NCBI GenBank assembly: GCA_013146195.2
Contig: CM028381.1
Coordinates: 98,830,380 to 98,894,379 of the forward strand
Direction: 5' to 3'
DNA length: 64,000 nucleotides
Origin: Codonopsis lanceolata
Lineage: Eukaryota > Streptophyta > Magnoliopsida > Asterales > Campanulaceae
Shown here: one piece after another, positions 1 to 13,198 of the stretch
Numbering within the stretch: position 1 is the first letter of the stretch
How the letters are laid out: every line of letters starts with the position of its first letter
Notes under the pieces: model-generated
What the model was told of the DNA's origin: nothing
The model's input: the letters and a program-made list of their open reading frames with translations, nothing else
The model's database searches: none
Translations under genes and position numbers: made by a program

Positions 1-481
1 AATCACTCTCAGGTGTGATTTGGAGCTCTAAAAAACCTAGTGAAATCATATACTCTCACCTCTCTCTTATTTTCTCCCCGTAACTAGACTTTGACACCCA
101 CCCGAGCCTCTTTGGCCTTATCCCGACACCCTAGCCTGTTACTGGCATTTGTCTACATCTGACCCACTCGACCCCCTTTTTGTGTCACATGTCTCCGGCA
201 CTCACCGGTACCCTCTGGCACCTCCCGACACTCTTTGGTACCTTTTGGCACACTCCAACAATGGTCATTCCATCTCATTTTATACTTGAGAAAAATTCAC
301 GTACCCAAAGAAGCTGGATGCATTGCCCATTTAACACCTCCATACATGCACCAATAATTGCATTGTACTCCTTGGTACATTCACCACTAGGAACCCATTT
401 TTGCTAACAACAAATTACATTATAGAAAGGAAATTAGGGCAATATTGTTGGTATTTCACATTTCAATATTCGTATTCACTT
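1..481. other. intergenic, no gene seen
   Basis: AT-rich sequence. The short open frame at 180-407 lies in text made of repeated CTC/CAC-rich phrases and has no plausible protein features. Nothing else is supported before the MITE that follows. Confidence 0.5.
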
Positions 482-739
482 GGGCCTCGTTTGGTGTAGC
501 GTTTTGAAAATGTAACGTTTTTAAAATGCAACATTTTCAAAACGTAATTTTTTTTTCTTATAAGCACATTGAGAAACTATTTCAAAACACTATTTTCATA
601 AATAAATTAGTTGTAAACACAACATATTTTGAAAACGCTCCAAATTAAAGCATTTTAAAACGATGTATTAAAACACTTTTAAAAAGAAAACATTGCATTT
701 TGTGTAAGTGTTTTGATTAAAATGCACTACCAAACAAGC
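482..739. mobile_element. hAT-type MITE
   Basis: Imperfect terminal inverted repeats: the left end reads GGGCCTCGTTTGGTGTAGCG and the right end reads TGCACTACCAAACAAGC. They are flanked by a 7-bp direct repeat ATTCACT (474-480 and 740-746; the eighth base differs). The interior is AAAACG/TTTTAAAACG-rich and non-coding. The end motif and duplication length fit hAT miniature elements. A related copy lies at about 59725-60026. Confidence 0.55.
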
Positions 740-1311
740 ATTCACTCGTGGTTATATATATTCACACTCAATTCGTTGGGCCTGACAGACCTCCTGGTTC
801 TGATTCATCATTCATGCCTTAAGCCTAACCCAAACTAGCCAATGGTTGTAAATTAATGGGCTTCTGAGTTCTGACTATGGTACATAATGAATCATCATCC
901 AACTCAAAATTCAAAATTAATCGATTTATGAATAATTTGGCTTTGTAATTAAGCAAAGTAAAGACTTTAATTAATCAAAACGCTAAGGCTTATTCACTTT
1001 AATTTGGCTTTGACTCTTTAAGTGTAGTACTTCAAAATAAAATAATAAGCTTTTGCTCGAAACAAATGGAATAATTAAATAGGGAATCGACTCATTCTTC
1101 TTGTTGCTATGAGTCCCTCATTGTTAAAGATTAGACAAATCTCTCATCTTATAGTTGATCGCGGAGCCAAATTAATCCAAAAAGTAGTAAGATTAACCAT
1201 CGTCCACGTACATTTGTTTAACTTATTTGATTATGTTTTTGGAAGGACATAATCATTACACAATGCACAAACAATATCTTACAACCTTAAAATCATGTTC
1301 TTGGCTTCTAA

Positions 1312-4300
1312 TTAAGAAGACAATTGAAGAAATGGGTAATCGGTATATCCAACAACTGGATCTTGAATATAGAAAGTGCTCCTGTTATACTTGTTTAGGT
1401 GGACATCGAGCTCAAACCGTTTAGGCAAATCCGGGTTAGCCAAGAACAAGCGTCCATACGCGATCAAATCTGCATTATCCTCAAGTATAGCTTCATTCCC
1501 ATCATCTCTCTTATAGCCACCAGCACTTATATAAGTGCCTTTAAATGCTTTCCTCAAAGGAAGACTAGTATACTGAGTATGAAATATCTCCCCAACTTTT
1601 ACCATCCTTGGTTCAATCACATGCAGGTATAAAGGATTGAACTTGTTTAGTGCATTAGCCATGTAAAGGCCTAGAGCTTCGGGGTTCGAGTCACCGGATT
1701 CCATGTAATCAGCAAAAGGAGATAGTCTCATTCCAACTCTATCACCTCCGATTTCATTCACTACGGCTTCCACTATTTCCAAGGCAAACCGACACCGGTT
1801 TTCTAGGGTTCCGCCATATTCATCGGTTCTATCGTTCACTTTATCTTTCATAAACTGGTCAATTATGTAGCCATTTGCTCCGTGGATCTCAACTCCATCA
1901 AATCCTAACATAGGTAAAAAATACGTTAGTATTCGAATCGAAGAAGATTTTTAAAGTAATTGAAATTCAAACGTGAACTACTTAACCTGCTTCAATAGCG
2001 TTACGTGATGCTAGCCTGAAATCGTTAACAATGCCGTGGATTTCGTTTATAGTTAGACGACGGGGAGGAGCCCAATCTCCGCCGTCGAGGCCAGGTGTCA
2101 CTCCCTTATCGGTACTTGAGACGGGTGCTTCACCATTTGGTTGAAAATCTGATTAACATTAAAGAAGTGGATTAATCATTGTACCGACAATGACTTGCAA
2201 ATTTGCAATAACTAACATTGAGATAAATAATAAAATAAAAAGATGCATAATTGAGTTGGACTTGCTTTAGCCTTTAGTGCACACAAAAAGTAGTCTCACA
2301 CTTCAGTTATCGTGTTATGACTTTTTATAATTAAACTGATCGCTTTTTAAAATTATCCAAATCATAAAGTATGTTATTCGTAATACATTTTTGTGTACTA
2401 CAATACTAAGCATTTTATGAGTTCAAAATAAAAATTAAAAACAATACGCGTCCGTTTAAATTTAAAAATTATCGAACAATTACTCCCTCCGTTCCTAAAT
2501 AATCGTCTTAGTTGATTCGACGTACAATTTAAGAAAAAATAATTGACTTGATTATTTATATTGGTTTAATGTATAGTTTCCTTTAATGTTCATGTGTATG
2601 TGGCTCATAATTAAAGTAAAATGAAAAAGTAAGGATAAAGTGGTAAAAGTGATATTTTAAAAAAGTAAGTTTTAAAGTGGATAATTATTTTATGAGTTCA
2701 AAAAAAAAAAAAAAATGACGCGTCCGTTTAAATTTAAAAAATTATCGAACAATTATTATTTTAAAAAAGAAGAGTGAACCTGGACAGAGACAGAGTACCA
2801 TTTTAAATTGACTTTCATAGCAATAATTTTAGGGACCAAACGTAATTGGTTGAAAAGGACTACCTGGCTGCTACTCTGATAGTGATGTGTGCTGGAGCAG
2901 CTGTACTTATTAAGTTACTATTGAGGGTACAAAACTACAAATTATTAAAAGTTTAGCGAAGTGGAAATTTTATAAAATACTTCCTGATTGAAAGTCAAAA
3001 AAAAATTAAAAATGATATTTTTAGTATTTAATTATTATAAAAATGATAATTTTCTATCTTAATTTTTGAAACTAAATTCTTTAAATAAAATATTTAAAAA
3101 TAAAATAATAGATTTTTTACCTAGAATAAAAGGAATATGATTTAAATTATCATGCTTTGTTTGGATGCTGAAAACTATATATATTGCCACGTGATCGAAA
3201 TATTTTTATAAATAGTTAAAATTAACACCCCAATACGATAAGTAATGTTCACACGTTTGAAGCATCTACATATTTATATACGAGTATTTCTATTTAACCG
3301 CATATTATTGTACTCTCTCTCTCTTTTCTATTTAAAAAAAATTATGTTTAAAAAGTTTAATAATTAAATGATAGGTAAAACGCATCTTTGGGTCACATTA
3401 CTTTTTCAAAATTTGTAATTAGGTCACTGAAACGTCAAAATTTTCGGAATGGCCACTGAACCAGAGTTATCTTGCATGTTAACTCATAATCTAACCTATC
3501 ATCCCTAGTCTCTCCTCATTCTAAACTCTGAGTCCCAAAACAGCCCCATTTTTCTTCATCTTTTTTTCTTCTCTCTATCTGATAGACCGTCAACCTCTTT
3601 TTCTTCATTTTTTTTCTTTTCTCTCTCTCTCCGGCAGACTGACTCTCCTCATTTTTTCATCCTCCAATCTCTTTTCTCCTAGATCTAACCCTTTAATCTA
3701 TCTTCTCTCTCTCAGCCCACTAAATATCCACTAAATTAAACCCTTTTTCTTTCTACCTCCCTCTCTTTCTCACCATTACCACTCACCCTTCTCCAGTTCG
3801 CCTCCCTTCCTTTTCCGGTCACCATAAACCACAAAATCAAAGCTACAAAAATAAATTAAGATCGACGGGGTTTGGCGTAGGCGCCGACTTGACCGATTAT
3901 GCGACGACTAAGAAACTCGCGGCGGTGAAGCGACGTCTATCGCCTAGACGAAGCTTAGGCGGGGAGTTTTAGAACACTGCTTAAAGCGTCGACTTTCAAA
4001 AATTAAGACATAAATGTGTCTTTTTTATTAGTAACAGGCTACAAGTGTCATTTTTCTTTAAAAAAATAACTTTCAAATAGAGATTGTTTGGAATGGAAGG
4101 AATATTTAACTAATATTAGAGTTGGTCGTGATTACTATAATGTTTGAACATAATCAATATGTTAATATAGATATATTAATATTAGAGTTGGTCGTGATTA
4201 CTATAATACTTTAGCATAATCAATATGTTAATCAATATGTCAATATGTTAATATTAGCGGATAAAGTTGAAATATTACGAGATTATAGACATAATTTTTA

Positions 4301-5570
4301 AAAATAACCTAGTACAAAAAGAGTTTTTTTTAATAAAGTTAATAAATATACATTTAATTAATGTCCACTTGCAACGCACAATATGGACACAATAATTATA
4401 TGTGCTATTATAATAATAAAAATAAAAAATTATTTAGATGTCAACTTACTTATTTCCATGTAAAATAAGAAAACGACAATCATTTTGACAAGACTGTAGT
4501 AACACTTTTTTAGGCCTTAAGTGACTAAATTTATAAATTAAGAAAACACTTATTAATTTTAAAAACAATAAATTTCAAAAGGAAAAACATTAATTATTTT
4601 GAGGCACATGAACTAGTATTTTGCTTAGTCCGATTAAGGAAAAATAAATAAGTAAGAAATAAAAATAAAGGTAAAATGATAGTAAAAGTGTATGTTCTAT
4701 AAAAAAGCTACAAATAAGACCAAAAAAAAATTACTCCCCCGTTTTCAAATTATCGTACATCTTTCATTTTTCGTCTGTTCTTAAATAATTGTCATCTTTC
4801 AAAACTTTCACTTTTAAGAAAATATTTTTATTATTTTACCCTTACTTTTTCTACCTACTTTAATTATAACCATATACTCAAAAGTATTAAAAAAAACACA
4901 CATTTCACCAATATTTATAATACAATTTTAATTTAAAAATCAAAAGTGCCTAAAGTTTCCGAAGAATTTGGAGACAAGTTATTAAGGTAGGAGGCTAGGA
5001 GTAGGAAGCATTAGCATACCATAACTGGAAACTCGACCTACGTGCCAAATTTGACAAAAGAAGACACCACCCTTGTCATGAACTGCATCCACAATTGGCT
5101 TCCATGCTTCCACTTGCTCCTTTGTCCAAATCCCTGGCGTTTCTGGGTACCTTCAATTTTTTTTTTTTTTAACACCATCGTCCCGGTCCCAATTAAGGAA
5201 AAATGGAATGACAAAATTTATTTTTAAGAAAAAAATAAAAATAAAAATAAAAATTACCCTTGGGCGGTGTCAGATACACCGGTGGCCTCAGTAACAAGGA
5301 GGCCACCATTGGTCGTTCGTTGAGAGTAGTACAAAATAGCGTGTGGTTGGGGTAGGTTGCCATAAGATCTGTTCCTTGTTAATGGTGCCAGAACAATTCT
5401 GCACCAATTGATCAAAATATAACATTGGTAATTCTCCAATTTGTTGTAAATATGTATAAGAGAGAGAGAGAGAGAAAGGTCAAAAATAGAAACCTGTGAG
5501 AGAGATTGAAGTTTCCCAATTTGTAAGGAGTGAGGAGAGGAATGGCGTTAGGGGTGTTTACTGGAGCCAT
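1312..5570 (-). CDS. 12-oxophytodienoate reductase-like, OPR1/2 type
   Basis: Flavin (FMN)-dependent old-yellow-enzyme family oxidoreductase. OPR1/2-type members reduce alpha,beta-unsaturated carbonyls such as 12-oxophytodienoic acid isomers and its shortened derivatives. Five minus-strand exons join in frame: 5570-5494, 5398-5258, 5150-5020, 2148-1987 and 1904-1312. They total 1104 nt, or 367 aa, close to the usual ~370. All introns are GT-AG. Recognisable motifs include TPYKLGNFNLSHR near the N terminus, LAPLTRNRSYGN, EATGVSDTAQGYPETPGIWT, WHVGRVS, the active-site stretch EIHGANGYIIDQF (His178, Asn181, Tyr183), RTDEYGGTLENRCRF, SPFADYMESGD, and the C-terminal FLANPDLPKRF and DPVVGYTDYPF. 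FADYMESGD is typical of subgroup I rather than OPR3. There is no C-terminal peroxisomal SRL-type tripeptide, so a cytosolic location is inferred. Most OPRs have HGAH where this copy has HGAN. Intron 3 (2.87 kb) is swollen by repeats. The downstream tandem neighbour is 15353-17826. Confidence 0.93.
2414..2762. repeat. 75-bp direct repeat around MITE sequence
   Basis: The segment from TTTTATGAGTTCAAAA to TTATCGAACAATTA occurs at 2414-2487 and again at 2689-2762, differing mainly in a poly-A stretch. The first copy runs straight into TACTCCCTCCG, the terminus of Tc1/mariner-type MITEs. A duplication that took in the MITE, or replication slippage across it, would explain this. Confidence 0.6.
4112..4230. 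repeat. short tandem duplication in intron
   Basis: AATATTAGAGTTGGTCGTG followed by ATTACTATAAT appears twice, about 70 bp apart, each followed by ATAATCAATATGTTAAT. Two copies, non-coding. Confidence 0.6.
5462..5477. repeat. (GA)n microsatellite
   Basis: Short GA run inside intron 1 of the first OPR gene, next to the exon 1 donor. Confidence 0.8.
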
Positions 5571-7216
5571 TTTACTACTCGTGGATAGCTTTGGCTTCTC
5601 TTTTAATGCATGGACCTTTTATATACACCCTCCTGGTCCAGTGGTCCTGGTCACAATCAGTCGATCCGTATGTGCTGATCTCACCTCTTTATTAATTAGT
5701 CTCTTTATTGAACGCATTTTTAGTTGTCGGCCGAGTTGGTACATAGTTAATAGATTTGCACCTCTCATTGCATACCTATGCATCTGCTCCACCTCCAACC
5801 CCTTCTGCCTTCTGCTTAAGCTAAATTCCAACTTCACACCCTGGAGGGCGGCCCGGTTGGAATCATGGAGCTATTATCACTCCTCACTAGGTAAGAACTT
5901 CATTGAAATTCTGGTCGGCTTCCTTTTACAAAGTTTATAACATCTCTTAGTCTTGCGTTTTTTTGTTCAACCGTTAAAATTTTTTTTTTTAAATATTGTT
6001 AAGTACAAAATTTTAATAAAAATGTGTTGGGTTGGAGGATTTTCATAGTATAAACGAAGGCAAATGAGAAGGAATAAGAAGACTTACGACAAAAGAAAAT
6101 GAAGAAGAAGAAAACGGATGACATGATATGGTTCATTGCGATTTTGCATTGCGGTGTAAAACATGTGATGCAGCCCAATGTAAAATTGGATGAGGAATTA
6201 AATTGATAAATGTTTAAATTTAACTGCTTTTAGGAACCTCTATACTCACAAATTCATATTGTTAATACATGTCGGGTACTACTAGCTGGTGGTGTTTAGA
6301 ACAGAAAAGAAGGGAAGGTGCGGAATAGGGGAGAAGGGAAGACACGGCTGTTCGGAGAAAATTTAATCATGATGCAGTATTTTTGCATCCCAATGACCTA
6401 TTTGAAATTATGATGCATTGTTTTAATATTGTGATACATCAATTTGATATTAGAATATAAAAATAAAATAAAAAACACATGATGCACAAATTGGATTCCG
6501 ATGTAGGCATCAAGTAAAAAATGTCGATGCATGAATGAAATTTGCAATGCACAAATTAGATTTTCGATGTAAAAATTGGTTTTCCGATTCACAAATTGGA
6601 ATTGTGATACATCGACTTAGAATTTTGATGTAGCACGTGTTTGATTGAATTTTATTAAAGGAATACTCGCTCTTTTACCTTAAAAATGTCCTCTAGCGGT
6701 TAAAACAAAAATAGTGTTCTTTAGCGGTTGAAAATCGACGGGAGGAACCCTTGTTTGCTAAGAGAGTATGACTAATCAAATGGCGGCCCAACCCATCTCA
6801 ATTCGAGTGGGCTCAATCCGTTAGGCTCGCAACTTAGTGAGTTTATGTTTTAGGGTGAAATTCCATTTTTAAAAGATTTCAACTGCTCTAGTCCATCATG
6901 TTTTTTTAAGCCGTAAAAAGATATATATATTTTTTTGGTAAATAGACTACGATATCCTAAATAAACCAACCACGCGTGCACAAAGTATCAGTTTTTGCAT
7001 CGATTTGTGCATCGAGATTGATTTGCATCGCAATGCACAAAATTGAATTCAATTTGTGCATGTGGAATCCAATTTGTGCATCGAGAATTCATTTTGTACA
7101 ATGGGAATCCAATTTCTGCATCGCGGTTCAAATTGATGCATCGCGATGGACAAATTGATATATCACGATGCGCTAGGTAAGTAATCATTAGCGCACCTCT
7201 GGCTCATTAATGCAAT
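5571..7216. other. upstream region of first OPR gene, no gene
   Basis: Contains the promoter, then AT-rich sequence and two blocks (6361-6640 and 6966-7185) dense in GATGCA/TGCATC words. GATGCACAAATTGGATTCC at 6480-6498 is the exact reverse complement of 7064-7082, so the two blocks behave as degenerate inverted arms of a possible old element. The open frames here are short and follow the repeat. Confidence 0.5.
5616..5625 (-). promoter_or_regulatory. TATA box of first OPR gene
   Basis: On the minus strand the sequence reads TATATAAAAG, about 46-55 bases upstream of the ATG at 5570. That leaves room for a short leader of roughly 15-25 nt. Confidence 0.55.
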
Positions 7217-7388
7217 GGGCAATGCTAGTTCCACTCTCATTTTGCACCAAAATATGAGTACTATATGATGTGACATACTCTCATTGGTTGGACATTTTGT
7301 GGGTCCCAGCACTCCAGCCAATGAGAGTGTGCCACATCACATAGTACATATATTTTGGTGCAAAATGAGAGTAACACAAACATTATCC
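7217..7388. mobile_element. hairpin MITE, Mutator-like (9-bp TSD)
   Basis: 172-bp element that is nearly one long inverted repeat. The left arm contains CTCTCATTTTGCACCAAAAT and the right arm ATTTTGGTGCAAAATGAGAG; the arms extend about 75 bp and share ACTCTCATTGG near the centre. It is flanked by a perfect 9-bp duplication TAATGCAAT (7208-7216 and 7389-7397), which indicates a MULE-type integrase. Non-coding. Confidence 0.8.
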
Positions 7389-7538
7389 TAATGCAATAGC
7401 CAATAGTCGTCTTTTCGCCTCCAAAATTTTCTTTTTCTGTTAAAAAAACATAGGGAATTTCAGTGATTAAAAACTTGTAAAAGGGAACCGACCCGCAATT
7501 ACTCCTATGTTTTATGAACCCAACCCACCTCTTTCAGG

Positions 7539-8221
7539 TATGGCTGACAAAAGTTCCACTTTTCACGACCCGATCCCGACTTGATATTTCCGGACCCGGC
7601 ATAATCTCGATCTCGACTTTGTCAGGATATTTCTCGTCCCGAATTATTTCGGGACGGTATTCAGAATAATTATCAATATCGTCAGGATTCCCGACCAGTC
7701 CTGACTAATTTTTTTTTATTTTTTGTTTTTTTATATTGTGAATGTGTGATGTTGTCAAGTCAATAGACTATCTTTCAAACAATGTATATTTTGTGTTTGC
7801 TAAAATTACTTAATAGTGTGTGTTAAATTTATTTTCACAATGTTGTAGTTTTTTTTTCTATCACGTTTCTGCACTTAGTGCAGCTTTTTTTTCTGCGAAT
7901 GAGAGGTGCATTTTGTTCATAATGATAGATTCATCAATACCCACCATTAAATAAAGATTCAAGTATACTTGTAAATATGCGTCTGAAATCTTAATCATGA
8001 TGAAAACATTTTAAAAATATTTTAGTATCAGAAGATATTGTTCATAAATATTATAGACAGGATTACAAGATTTTTATCTCCCAAACTGTCGGGATCCCGA
8101 TTCATCAAGTCCCGACACTTATCAGGAACAGAATTGAGAAGGAAATTAAAATATCGAATTCTATCAAGACAGGATTAGGATAAGGAGTATCGAGATTGGT
8201 CCCGTCCCGATTCCACCCATA
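7539..8221. mobile_element. non-autonomous hAT-like element
   Basis: 683-bp non-coding element flanked by a perfect 8-bp duplication CTTTCAGG (7531-7538 and 8222-8229). The ends are imperfect inverted repeats: it begins TATGGCTGAC and ends ATTCCACCCATA. The interior has subterminal repeats of CCCGAC/GTCGGGA and TCAGGA in both orientations, as in hAT elements with many transposase-binding motifs. No transposase frame. Confidence 0.75.
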
Positions 8222-8417
8222 CTTTCAGGTAGCGGGGTGGGTTGGTCATTATCAATCATGGTACCAAGAAAGAGATTGATGGACTTTTGAGTTCTAAATA
8301 TGGTACGTAAGTAAACACTTTGATTACCCAGGGTGAGACAACGAGTGAACTCATCTGTTGTTCCAAACCTTGATAACTTGACACGACATTATATTTCTCA
8401 ATAGTTTTAAATTAAAC

Positions 8418-8450
8418 TAGTCTTTGTGCTCGTACGTTAAACGCACGTTA
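8418..8450 (-). mobile_element. Helitron-like 3' terminus (minus)
   Basis: CTAG at the edge followed inward by a hairpin-capable stretch around CGTACGTTAAACGCACG. On the minus strand this reads as a hairpin then CTAG then T, the Helitron 3' end. It resembles the termini at 29101 and 39327. A second, weaker one is near 8810 (CCGTACTATGCACGG). The matching 5' end is uncertain. Confidence 0.4.
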
Positions 8451-10393
8451 GATATCTTATTCAACTGAACTATACATAAGTAATAAGTAAAATGAGAAGA
8501 AAAAACAAAATTAAAATAATAAATTAAAGAGAATCGTTTAAATAGAAATATATCATTATAAACTTGTACTAATCAGATTTCAAGTACCCATTGCAACTTA
8601 CTTTAATTGATCTGTTTTACTAGCATGAATAAAGGTGGTATTTTGGAGACTATTATTCTTTATTTTTTTACAAAAGTGATTGCGAACGGATTTCCCATTA
8701 TTTATATTGATTTTAGAAGTCAAAAATTGATAGTTATTAAATTACTCATGTGATGTTTCGGCTGTTCCGGTTTCTATACTCATTCAACATTATTAGTTAT
8801 TTAGTCCGTACTATGCACGGGTACAATATGATATCTATATATTTTTGTAATAATAATATAACTTTTGAACATTATAATTAGATTGTTAATCTCTGTCATG
8901 GTTATAATATATTTTTTCTATTATTACTAATATTAAACGATTTTTTACCTAAATACTTTTAAAATTAACATAAGTTTCTAATTAACGTGAGATAAATACT
9001 TTGTATTAGTAATAATAGTAAAAATATTTGATCTAAAAACTTTTAAAATTAACATCTAACTTGATAATAATATTAGAAGTTTTTTTGTTAAAAACGTTTA
9101 AAATCATAATTCATTTTTAAACAATGTGAGATATTTATTTTCTATTTTTATTGGTAATGAAAGTTTAAGTCTTTTATCTAAAAACTTTTACAACCAACCC
9201 CACATTTTAAGTTCTAACCATGTGGTATACATATTTTCTATTAGTAATAATAGTAGTATATAAAAAAAATTAACCAACATTCATTTCTAAACAATGTGGA
9301 TACATATTTTCTATTGGTAATAATATAAAAATGTATTTATCTAATTACTTTTATAACCAATATTCATTTCTAAATAATGTGAGATACATTTCTGTGTAAC
9401 CAATGTGAGATACAACATCTAAAAACTTTTAAATCCAATATCACTTTTCTAACCAATGTGACATACTTCTCTTCTATTGTTAATAATGATAGACTTTTTA
9501 AATCAGCATTACTCTCTAACCAATGTGGAATACATATCCTTATTTGGTAATAATAGTAGAATTATTTTATCTTAAAAATCTATAACCAACATCTCTTCTT
9601 AAATAATGTGAGATACATCTTTTTTATTATATTGATAATAAAAGTAGAAGTCTTTAGATTAAAGACTTTTAAAACCAACATCATTTTTTAACCAATGTAG
9701 GATATCTCTTCTATTAGTAATAATAGTAAAAGTCTTTTATCTAAAATTAAAATCAACATCACTTTCTAACCAATGTGAGATATACATCTTCTATTGGTAA
9801 TAATGGTAAAAGTCTTATATCTAAAGACTTTAAAAACCAACATTATCATCCACCAAATGTATGATACATCTATATATTCTATTGGTACTAATAGTATTTT
9901 TTAAACCAACATTAATTTATAACCAATATATGATACATATATATCTTCTATAGATAATAATAGTAGAATACTTTGTAACCAATGTGAGATACATGCATCT
10001 ATTCTATTTGTAACAAAAAGTCTTTAATATCTAAAAACTTTTTAAACCAACATTTATTTTTAACTAATGTGAAATACATATTTTTTATTGGTAATAAGAC
10101 TAAAAGTCTTTAAAATAAGATTTTTAAAACTAACATATTTTTCTAAACAATGTAAGATACATTTATTCTATGGTGATAAAAGTAGAAATCTTTTATCAAA
10201 ATACTTTCAAAGCTGACATCAATTTATAACCAATGTAAGATACATTTTTTCTATTGGTAATATTAGTAGAAATGTATTTAATATTTGTTATAATTAAATT
10301 GATTTTGGTTTTAAAAGTTATTAGATTAAAATTTTAACATTTTATTACTAATAGAAAAGTTATATCCCACATTGGTTTGAAAATAATGTTGGT

Positions 10394-10397
<4 letters not shown>

Positions 10398-10479
<82 letters not shown>
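10398..10479. repeat. (TA)n microsatellite
   Basis: About 40 TA dinucleotides at the orientation switch of the AT-rich array. Confidence 0.95.
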
Positions 10480-10481
<2 letters not shown>

Positions 10482-11856
10482 ACTTCTACTATTAACAATA
10501 GAAGATATTAATAGTAGAAATTAATATCTCATTATTGTATTAATTATTAATACCTATTATTAATAGGTAATGGTTGAAAAACAATGAGTCACACATGAAT
10601 GATTGAGAATAATAATAGTATTATTGTTATAAAAAATAGCAATAGTAATAGTAATAGTAATAATAAAAACTAATATTGTACAATTTTTGTCATCATTGTC
10701 ATAAATGAAAAGAAAAATAATTTTTCGTCCAAATGAAAGCTTTTTAACATATCTACGTTAGTAGACACCTTAAATTTTGCACTTTATGCTATTAAAATAT
10801 TTATTTTGAGACTTTTAAAATCATTATTCATATTCTAAGTTCTAACAATGTGAGATATTTCTTTTCTATTTCTGTTAGTAATAAAAGTTTAAGACTTTTA
10901 TCTAAAGACTTTTAAAACAAACATCTATTTCTAACCATGTGGTATACATCTTTTATATTGGTTATAAAAACTAATTTCTAACAAATGTGAGATACATTCT
11001 TCTATAATAATAATAATAGTCTTTTATATAAAAACTTTTGAAATCAACATCTTTTTCTAAATAATGTGTGATACATCTCTTCTATTGATTATAATATAAA
11101 AATTATAATAATAGTAGTAGTATTTTATCTAAAGAATTTTGAAACCAACATCTCTTTGTAAACAATATATGATACATCTCTTGTATTGATAATAACATAA
11201 AAAAAAAATTGTCTATGAATTTTATAACCAATATATGTTTCTAAATAATGTGGATCTATTTGTAACCAATGTGAGATACATTATCTAAAAATATTTTAAA
11301 CTAATATCACTTTCCTAACCAATATGAAATCCATATTTTTTCTATTGGTATTAAGTATAAAGACTCTCCACCACCTACAATGAATATCATCATTTGATAG
11401 TAGTTATTTTGAGTTTTTTAGAAGAACTAAAAAAATCTAAAACCAACATCTCTTTCTATATAATGGGATACAACTAGTATCTTCTCATTTGTTGATGATA
11501 AAAGTAGAAATCTTTTTATTTAAAAACTTTTTAAATCAACATCACTATTTAACCAATGTAAGATTTATCTCTTTTATTGGTAACAATAGTAATTTAAAAT
11601 CAACATCAATTTATAACAAATGTGTGATGTATATCATTTATTACTAATAATAGTAAAAGTCTTTTATATAATCTTAAATAATTAAAAACAACATCATTTT
11701 TTAAAACCAGCATCACTTTCTAACCAATATACATCTTCTATTGGTAATAATGGTGGAAGTCTTTTATCAAAAGATTTTGAAAATCAGCATCACTTTCTAA
11801 CCAATGTATGATACATATTTTTAATTGGTAATTAATAATAGTATTTTTAAAACAAA

Positions 11857-12829
11857 TGAAAGAACGCGAGTAGCTAGGATTCTCAAGAAAAAACGAAGTG
11901 ATTCCAATGGGAATCACAATAGACAGAAAAATAACAAAACAGCGGAAGACTTAATACAAAAGCACAAAATTAAACACAAAGGTTTACCAAACAATCTACA
12001 AGTCTATACTTGTAGATCTAGCCTCATGACCAAAAAAAGATTTCACTAAAAAGAATGAATTGTTTTACAAAAAACTATGTGAAATCACACACAAAATATT
12101 CTCACAAGATAATGAATCTTGGAGAACAAAAACCCCACATAAATAGGTTAAACAAAACGTGGGAAGAAACAAAACAGCTTCCTTTAAACAAAACAGGAAG
12201 CACAAAAAAAACAGTGTCAGAATTCAATGTAGCTGCCGATGTTGCAACATCAGAAGCTACAATCGGACTGCTGAACTTCAGGACTTCAAAACTGCTTCAG
12301 AAACTGCTCGGATCTGCTAGCACCCTCTATGGTTTTTGTTCTCTTTCTGGAGCTCTGTAAGAAGGCCGAATCAACTCTGAATATATAGTATCGTCTCCTA
12401 CACACACCCAAAAAGATTTTGAAAAACAAATTAGCAATCTACTTCAAGGAAAAGGATTAGTTATTAAGGAAAAAATCAACAACTTGCCAATCTAATGGGA
12501 TTTTATTACCAAATATGAAAGAGGTCAAGAATCATGGTTAGACTAGGATGAGATTTTATTACCAAATATCCAACCTCGAAAGTGGTATCAAGAATCATGG
12601 TTAGACATAGACTAGATTTATTACCAAATATGAAAGTGGTCAAGAATAAGATTTTGTTACCAAATATGTGCACTTGAAATCTACAAAAAGATTATGCTAC
12701 CAAAAATAACTAAACTAAATCTAATAAAATATACTAAGTCCTAAATTAACACAAACTTATCAAAAATCCTATTTTGACCAAGAAAGGTGAAACAACACCA
12801 AAATAGGTCATGCCTATTTTGCCCTTACA
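11857..12829 (-). mobile_element. solo LTR, same family as 39929-40915
   Basis: 973 bp. On the minus strand it starts TGTAAGGGCAAAATAGGCAT and ends CGCGTTCTTTCA, with canonical TG...CA ends. It is flanked by a perfect 5-bp duplication ACAAA (11852-11856 and 12830-12834). The body aligns by eye along its whole length with the plus-strand copy at 39929-40915, including the block GATCTACAAGTATAGACTTG. No internal retrotransposon domain adjoins it. The short open frames at 11825-12360 are antisense LTR sequence, not genes. It is inserted in the AT-rich array. Confidence 0.85.
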
Positions 12830-13198
12830 ACAAACATAAATTTCTAGCCAATACATCTCTTCTATTGGTAATAATAGTAAAATATTTTGTAACCAATGTG
12901 AGATACATCACTTGTAAAGACTTTAAAATCTAACATTTTCTTTTTAAACAATGTGTTATACATCTCTTTTATTGGTAATAATATTAAAATAATTTAAAAT
13001 CAACATCATTTTCTAACCAAATGTGAGATATACATCTTCTATTGGTAATAATGGTAGAAGTCTTTTATCAAATAACTTTAAAAATCAACACCACTTTCCA
13101 ATCAATGTATGATACATCACTTCTATTGGTATTTAATAATAGTATTTTTTTAAAAAAATCAATATCAATTTCTAACCAATGTAGGATACATGATCTCT

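Larger units (their letters stand above)
2149..5019 (-). other. repeat-filled intron 3 of the first OPR gene
   Basis: 2.87 kb between exon 4 and exon 3; the matching intron in the second copy is 0.82 kb. It contains a direct repeat (2414-2487 and 2689-2762), a Tc1/mariner-like MITE start (TACTCCCTCCG at 2481), a degenerate 177-bp-family MITE (about 2975-3143) and a CT-rich block at 3490-3800. It also has a short GC-rich stretch (3860-3970), a tandem duplication (4112-4230) and a truncated MITE from 4734. No coding potential was seen. Confidence 0.7.

Noticed and set aside
1399..1632. Plus-strand frames opposite the last OPR exons (also 15332-15697)
   Set aside because: Antisense shadows of the conserved OPR exon; the similarity of the two frames reflects the duplicated exon.
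5530..5940. Plus-strand frame of 136 codons
   Set aside because: It lies antisense to exon 1 and the promoter of the first OPR gene and has no protein features.
12055..12360. Plus-strand frames at 11825-12360
   Set aside because: Antisense sequence of a solo LTR with clear boundaries and target duplication.
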